Below, in pieces: positions 58,093-64,000 of a DNA stretch of 64,000 nt. How positions within the stretch are numbered: the first letter of the stretch is position 1; the number at the start of each line of letters is the position of its first letter. The stretch is from positions 21,346,256 to 21,410,255 of the forward strand of contig JASFXZ010000001.1 of NCBI GenBank assembly GCA_032209605.1. The letters are read 5' to 3'. This stretch comes from Mactromeris polynyma. Lineage: Eukaryota; Mollusca; Bivalvia; Venerida; Mactridae. The notes below the pieces were generated by a model. It was not told the origin of the DNA. It worked only from the letters and a program-made list of their open reading frames with translations, and did no database searches. A program made the position numbers and the translations under genes.

Positions 58093-58185
58093 GATTTCCG
58101 AGACAAGCCTCAGAATGCTGCATTGCCATTGGTCAATTTTGAGACTCATCTAAGAAACAATCAATCAGATGATTGAGTTTTTTAG
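58093..58185 (+). repeat. dispersed repeat, CATTGGTCAATTTT family, copy 3
   Basis: GAGACAAGCCTCAGAATGCT, CCATTGGTCAATTTTGAGAC, AAGAAACAATCAATCAGATG, in the same order as the copy at 21037. Confidence 0.75.
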
Positions 58186-60433
58186 CACATACCCTTAACG
58201 AAAGTACCCTAATGGCAAGTACTGAATAAAATGAAAGCTGGAATATACAAACATTAAATATAACCTATGTTTAAACACACTGACAATCCCATTCACATTT
58301 ACAGTGGTGTTTGGACCGAGAATATTGCAAATATTGCTGTCAACGTACTCTTACATTTTTGCCAATCCTGAATTCATCTGCAATCTGTTGACTATCAAAT
58401 CAAACTCATTATTTAAGTGGATAATTTTCAGCCTGTCATCTACATCTTCCAATGAGTTCCAAATTTGCATATAAAGTTACCAATTCTTGTCCAGATTACA
58501 GAAGCCTCAAACTACAGGAGCCTGAATCTGATAGATAAAATCTGGCTCTGAACACTTGTCAATATCAGACATAAACCCCTACAAAACATTACATCATCTG
58601 GCCAGCCTGCCAACAGAAATAGTGATGGCAACATATCAGATTACCAGCATGGGGCATACACTATTTCTAAATCCAATTTTGACACTCAATCATTTTTTTG
58701 TTTTAAACTTGGTACTGAAGTCTCAATTTATCGGTTACAGTATTATTACTGTATATTACATCATTAAAATTGCTCCCCAGGGGTGTTATGATGACAGGAT
58801 GTTATATCTTGTCATCAATGATGATAACTTCATACATATGTCATCTAATCACACCAGACTAAATATGGCTTTTAGGTAGAGGTGTGAAATAGTTTAAGTT
58901 GCAGAGATTGAAATCAAGTTGTAGATCTTATGTAAACAAATTAGAACATCCTCCCAGATGAACATCGAATGAGGAACTAGACTCTGAGGTACTTGAGAAA
59001 TAAGATGGATGTATATGACACTAAGTTCCTCATTGAAGTGTGCCACATTCGATGAAACTTTAAGTAATCCAACATTTAGTGTACATGAAATCCCAAAACT
59101 AATTGACTTAGTGGCATAAATGTGTGAATTTTGTTCAGAGGCTGTGAGCAAATGTATGTAGAAGATATCACGTCAGAGACAAAAGATAGATGTTATCAAT
59201 GTAGATTTATAAATATATACATGTGTCTCTGATAGATGACCATCAATAATAACATTAAGATGTTTACATTAAACTACACAGAAAAAAATCAAATGCAGTT
59301 GTATTTAGCTCACTGAATGCAAATTCTGTTCTTTTTCCATATATTACTTCTAAACTCATGAATTTTCCATATTTATATATTTTAATGTTGTAGTTTGAAA
59401 AGATAAAATCTTTATTCTCAAGTTTGTCTTAATACTGACTGGTAACATAGGAACACTGGTAAGGTCAAGTGATATTGAACAATGACGTAAAACACTAAAT
59501 CTTTAATTTAAAACGAAGATGTTGACTTGTCATTATTGTAATGTATATATAAATTATTATTTGAACTTGTTATGCAATATTGCATAAGCAAATTTTACTG
59601 ATAAGCGCTTTTGAACATATTTCAAATGTAATAAGAGTGAACTGCAAGTATGGTTAAATAATAATATACATGTATAATAATAATAATAAATTTGCAATAT
59701 TCTGGGGAAACATATTGGTGCATAGTGTGCCATTCCTGAGTGTTAACTTGTTTTATTCAACTAAAATGCAAACTGCTTTAGTTAGATATCTGTGAAAATG
59801 TTCTATTAAACATTTAATTAATTTATATAGAAATGCAACGCTCAACATGTGCACACACTCAACGTAATAATGACTTTACATTGAACACAATATTTCATAA
59901 ATACGTTCAAATTTTCACAATGACAATGGATCCTTGTGCATCTGCAACATGTGCCACCAATTCACACATCTGAGAGAATATTGTATAAACATATTGAACA
60001 AGAAAGGCTACATAAAACAACACGAGGGACAGTTATAACACTTTAGTGTCGACTTGAACCAAATGTCAACGGTCCATAACACTGACCTCCACATCATGAT
60101 TCGACCACAATAAAACATATCAATTATAAATCGATTTAATTATGATGATTAAAGCGCACATTAATTGTTGAAAGGGACCGCTTTAACAATGCATTTAAGT
60201 AATGTGTTTAACGACCCGTATAAATGCAACATCCAGACAATGATCCGAAATTCACACCTACGCGACCAACACGCTTTCTATTTTCACTTTCGACAACTGT
60301 TGTCAAATCATAAATACGTGACTTGCACACTTATTGGTCGCCAACATTAGCCTTAAGTGTGTCACATTGATAGACAAAATAGTGGTAAACAGTTCACTCT
60401 ACTAACAATCATTCAAGTTGATTCATAAAACTC
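58186..60433. other. AT-rich stretch, no supported gene
   Basis: Open frames at 58556-58879 (plus) and 58894-59151 (minus) have no motif or borders. A short AAT microsatellite lies near 59675-59690. Confidence 0.35.
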
Positions 60434-60435
60434 AC

Positions 60436-60500
60436 CCTGACTAATTTTGAATAGCACGTAGCAGCTAAATAGCCAAACAGATTGCCGCCATCTTTCATTT
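60436..60500 (-). other. candidate 5' non-coding exon, minus strand
   Basis: The minus strand reads AAGATGGCGGCAATCTG and runs to TCAGG|GTGAGTTTT, an almost perfect splice donor at 60435. AAGATGGCGGC is the YY1 site that in animals often sits just downstream of a transcription start and includes an ATG. Here that ATG opens only MAAICLAI then a stop, so the exon would be untranslated or carry a short upstream frame. The start point is not determined. Confidence 0.45.
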
Positions 60501-60600
60501 AGTATTGCATCCTGGGAGCGTGCTAAGCGCTTTCGCGTGCAATATACTCACAATGGCGAGCTATGTACGCTGACTGAAAAAGTAAGGTAAAGTTTTTTAG
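60480..60600. promoter_or_regulatory. candidate promoter, possibly divergent
   Basis: This stretch is CpG-bearing (GGGAGCGTGCTAAGCGCTTT, CGCGTGC) in otherwise CpG-poor DNA. It holds the YY1-type motif at 60484-60494 (minus) and, 58 bp to the right on the plus strand, ACAATGGCGAGC with donor-like AAAA|GTAAGG and TAAG|GTAAAG at 60582-60592. The plus ATG opens only MASYVR then TGA. The arrangement suggests head-to-head starts, or one minus-strand start with chance signals on the plus side. Confidence 0.4.
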
Positions 60601-62031
60601 GTTATTAGTCTCGAAATCAATTGAACATTGGATTAAATGAATGGATGTTTAATTATTATATTTTTCTCCAATAAGTGAAAATAAAGGGACTTGATTTTAC
60701 GCTAAAGGAAAATCTATACGAGCTTACTAAGGTAAATTAAATAGTTATTTGATAGGACAGTATTTCATTCAAATAGCGCTGTAGACATCATGTACCTATT
60801 TGAGTTAAGTATTTTTTTCATACCGTTCTTTGGTTCATATCATAACGTAAAACAAAGTGTTAAGCAATGAAATCGATTATCTTTTTTACGATTGCGTAAT
60901 TGTGCACGAGATATGAAGCTGCACATATATCGTCTTTTAGTATGTACACACAACACGTTTCATAGCATCAATGTACAATGTAACCGATTTTTCTCCTTTC
61001 TACTTTTCTTGTATGTTTTCAACTCGGATGTGATAACTTTGCATAGAAAATGGCCACTGTTAGCTTGTATTGGTTATTTATGGCCCCACTAGGTCTTAGT
61101 ATTGGATTAAAATATTCAACATAACCTGGTAGACAATCTATCTGCAAATTTCATTTAAAAACAAATGAATGATTAATGAACATATGTGCTTAAAAATTAA
61201 TGTAACAAACAGATGAAACTGTCTTTAGGAAGCAGCTTTATTAATTTGATAAAGCCTCTTGACCACTGGTATTCCTGAAGGTATAGAATTTCTAAACACA
61301 TGCAATAGATTTTGAGTGGTCAGTTGTGGGGAGCGTGTGAAGAAAGGGGTGTGGCCTAGCTGGATTTAATTATGTTTAATGTATGCAAGCCATCTGGGGA
61401 GATTTAACATCTGGGATATATGTAAGCAGTGTTATACTTTGTCTACATTATAAAGTTGAATGTTGAAGGCCTAGTTAACTTTAATGTTGACGGCATTGAC
61501 TTAGAATCTTGTAAAAAAAAAATTTATATGTGGAGAATTGTGACACAGTGTTATATGGAATTGACAACTCTTTTATGTTGAGGAAAACAAGGTATTTGTT
61601 TTTTTCTTGGATTACTGATTTTTTGTGGTATTGTAATTGAATTTTGTGTTGAATTTTTTTGTTTTACTATATTAATTAACTTGGTTTAACTTCGCAATAA
61701 AAGTTGATTAATTTGCTGGAAATGTGAAATGACACTTAACTGCGTATGTTTGTATTTTTGTTAAATATCTCATCAGTCAGGAATCTGAAAATTCTCATCA
61801 CCCTGAAATCATTCAAATGTAATTTATCGAGATATTTCATAAATATCTTGAATTTAATTAACTAATTAATTATAAATTGTCAGTCTGAGTAATCAGCAAG
61901 GTATCTGGTTAAATTCATAATTAAGTCTAACTAACGAAAGTACATAATCTATATGAGGACGATAGAGCTTTTTTGCGTCACTAACTAATTGCCAATTTTG
62001 TGCAGTTAAGACAAACAAACTTGAAAGAAGG
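60601..62031. other. AT-rich intron-like stretch
   Basis: No exon or repeat recognised; long T runs and ATTAATTA-type sequence. Confidence 0.3.
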
Positions 62032-62266
62032 TTACTGGACACTTAAACATTCATTGTTGTCAAGTTTTGATGGATAGTGTCCAGCGGTATCAATCATGTG
62101 AGACAAAAAATTTATGTTGATTGAACTTTTGTAGAGGTCACTTTCGCTCAGTACATCTTGACAAGTGTAACTGTACAGACCTATAGTAAACACCATCATA
62201 TTGTCAATATCATTCAAACTACAGACGTTGCTGTTGCTACACCGCACAAGAATGAGTTCTGGATAT
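62032..62266 (-). CDS. weak candidate terminal exon, minus strand
   Basis: After an acceptor-like TTTTTTTAAAAGTTGTAACAG the minus strand stays open for 78 codons (one partial codon, then YPELILVRCSNSNVCSLNDI, later DTAGHYPSKLDNNECLSVQ) to a TAA at 62032. It uses more mixed codons than typical chance frames here. If real it would be the last exon of another minus-strand gene lying to the right of the window. An open frame of this length is not rare by chance in 64 kb. Confidence 0.22.
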
Positions 62267-62502
62267 CTGTTACAACTTTTAAAAAAACACAATTAAATTG
62301 GAGTGAAACTTTATTTTGGAAAAAAACTTATTAAAACTGTATTTATGGTTGAATAACTGTGTGAATAGCAGGCAAGTTTATTTTTTTTATTTTTTTATTT
62401 CATTTGTAATTTCATTTGTAATTTCACTTTTTTTTAATTAAATTTTATATAATCTAAAGATTTATGAAAAGATATCTGTAAACTTGTATTGTTGTTTTAC
62501 AG

Positions 62503-62570
62503 CCCCAGGCTTTGGTCAGTGCCTTCTCAAAGCAATTTGCAATACTTAACCTTTTAACATTATGTTTACA
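62503..62570 (+). CDS. weak candidate exon, plus strand
   Basis: The acceptor CTTGTATTGTTGTTTTACAG is excellent. Frame zero is open for PQALVSAFSKQFAILNLLTL then CLQ and TGA. A possible but poor donor, ACA|GTGAAT, precedes the stop. It would suit a plus-strand transcript from 60.58 kb. No family recognised. Confidence 0.22.
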
Positions 62571-62574
62571 GTGA

Positions 62575-64000
62575 ATATCAATTCTAAGAAATGGTTGAAA
62601 TTGTTGACTGATTCTTGCTTTAAATTTCCTTGTAAATATTTATTTAAACAAAATTTGGTGGCAATAGGCAGTATAGATAGATGTGTGTGTCTCAGTCCTG
62701 TATGTACAAGTTAAAACATTAATTTTGTTTAATGTGGTTCGGATAACAAACGTTCACAGAAATTTTGGATTAATTAATACAGAATGTAAGGTTCTTGAAT
62801 TATTTCATATTTTTATTTTTGTTGTTGACTTTGTTATACATTTATTAAATCTACATATGTTAATAACTTACTCATTACTTAAATTTACACTCAATTCAAA
62901 ACATTGAATTATGTTTCTTTTCTTTAAAATATGATGCATTTATTAAAACAAATTTTTAATTTTTGTTGCATCAAATTAAACTGATGCAACTGTTGTTGTT
63001 TTTTTCTCTAATACAAGAAAATAAGTTCATTGTAAAGGCACAAAGCATCACATTTTGTATATGTTAAAAATTCTGTTTGATTTTTTTTTTAATTAAATAC
63101 AAAATCTTTGTATTTGCGTTATTAATAAAATGATACAGGTGTTTAGACAGGTGCTCTTACTATGTGTGTGATATAGCTTCATTGTTGTTGATTGATCTGT
63201 TGATGTGTTGCTTTTATCATGTTGTTTTGCATACATGGGTATGATTGTCTAACAATATCTCACACTTTTAGCCACTGATTTGATAAAACCATTGTTTGTT
63301 AGGAACAGTTTTGCAGTGAAATTAAAAATCTATTTTAGCATAGGGTTTCAGAGTTCTGAGGAACTCCGACAGATCTATGGTCTTAACTTTTGTGAAAGTA
63401 TGCTAAATAATAATTTTGAGAAAACTGCACGTTTATGACTTCATGCAGTCATACTCTGTCTTATAACTTTTGTCAAAAAATGTCCTGGATCTGTAGGACT
63501 TTAGTCCAGTACATGTACTTTCTTTAAGATGTTCTTGATAACACGACATGTACTGGTCAATATACCTGTATCAAAACGATGTATGTGTGGTTTTGACAAA
63601 TACATATGAAAAGTGACAATATATAGTTGTAGAGTACATCTGTATAAAAGCATATATAACTGATTATCTCATATTTTACGACTCAATTAAGACCATCAAC
63701 CTTCAACCATTTGTGGTAGATTCCTATTTTTTTCACCTTAAGCTTTCTTAGGACTCCGATTTTGAAATCCTAGTGATCGAGGGTCCTTAGTCAGTTATTA
63801 CATTGCTTAGCATTTTACAATTATATTATCAGTTAAGACTTTTATACTAATGCTTTAAGTATTCGTTTATAATCTATCAGCTTTTGTTGTAAACATCTTC
63901 CATTCAAGGGATGTCTCATCGACGTCCTCATTTTTCCTCATTCTCAAAAGTGCAATTCTTGTGTGTATCACTTAGCATCACGTCTCAATGAAAACACTGC
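62575..64000. other. AT-rich stretch, no supported gene
   Basis: A fragment related to the element at 51752 lies near 63748-63796. No exon or tandem repeat recognised. Confidence 0.3.

Overview
The window is non-coding-rich animal DNA, AT-rich throughout, with no bacterial or viral organisation. I read it as a bivalve mollusc genome. That is inference from dispersed repeats I associate with bivalves: a tRNA-headed SINE with a CGGCGTTAAACC tail, elements carrying AAGGGCCATAACTC, an element with ACTTTGAAAAAGGACCACCC, and GACAGACGGACAG tracts. Species is not determinable by eye.

Layout. 0-2.2 kb is plain AT-rich DNA with one weak exon candidate on the minus strand. A 23-bp minisatellite lies at 2.2-2.4 kb and a T/G-rich simple region with a 130-bp duplication at 4.0-4.5 kb. 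A very large 48-bp minisatellite (about 100 units) fills 5.26-10.19 kb and is built as two copies of a block of about 2.4 kb. A 49-50-bp array is at 12.2-12.8 kb. From 11.6 to 19.7 kb there are MITE-like elements with terminal inverted repeats and TA duplications, and three SINE or dispersed elements, one with a perfect 12-bp target-site duplication. Further arrays are at 25.8 kb (30 bp), 28.7 kb (36 bp), 31.3-33.7 kb (34 bp, about 70 units), 36 kb, 43 kb and 57.6 kb. Large hairpin-forming inverted repeats lie at 28.9-29.15, 30.56-30.63 and 39.70-39.90 kb.

Genes. There is no intact long gene. The best coding signal is a scatter of short minus-strand exon candidates with splice-like borders (42.4, 31.0, 22.5, 21.3, 12.0 and 0.2 kb). 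Their phases can be chained 5' to 3' on the minus strand if an internal acceptor is used at 12.0 kb. At 60.4-60.6 kb a CpG-containing stretch holds a YY1-type motif next to an excellent minus-strand splice donor. It looks like a promoter and first non-coding exon of a minus-strand gene, possibly divergent. The working model is that most of the window is intron of one long minus-strand gene whose introns host the minisatellites and transposons. The exons' protein family was not recognised, and the gene model is a hypothesis.

Most of the longest open frames lie inside minisatellites whose period is a multiple of three (30, 36 and 48 bp). They are open on both strands for arithmetic reasons and should not be taken as proteins.
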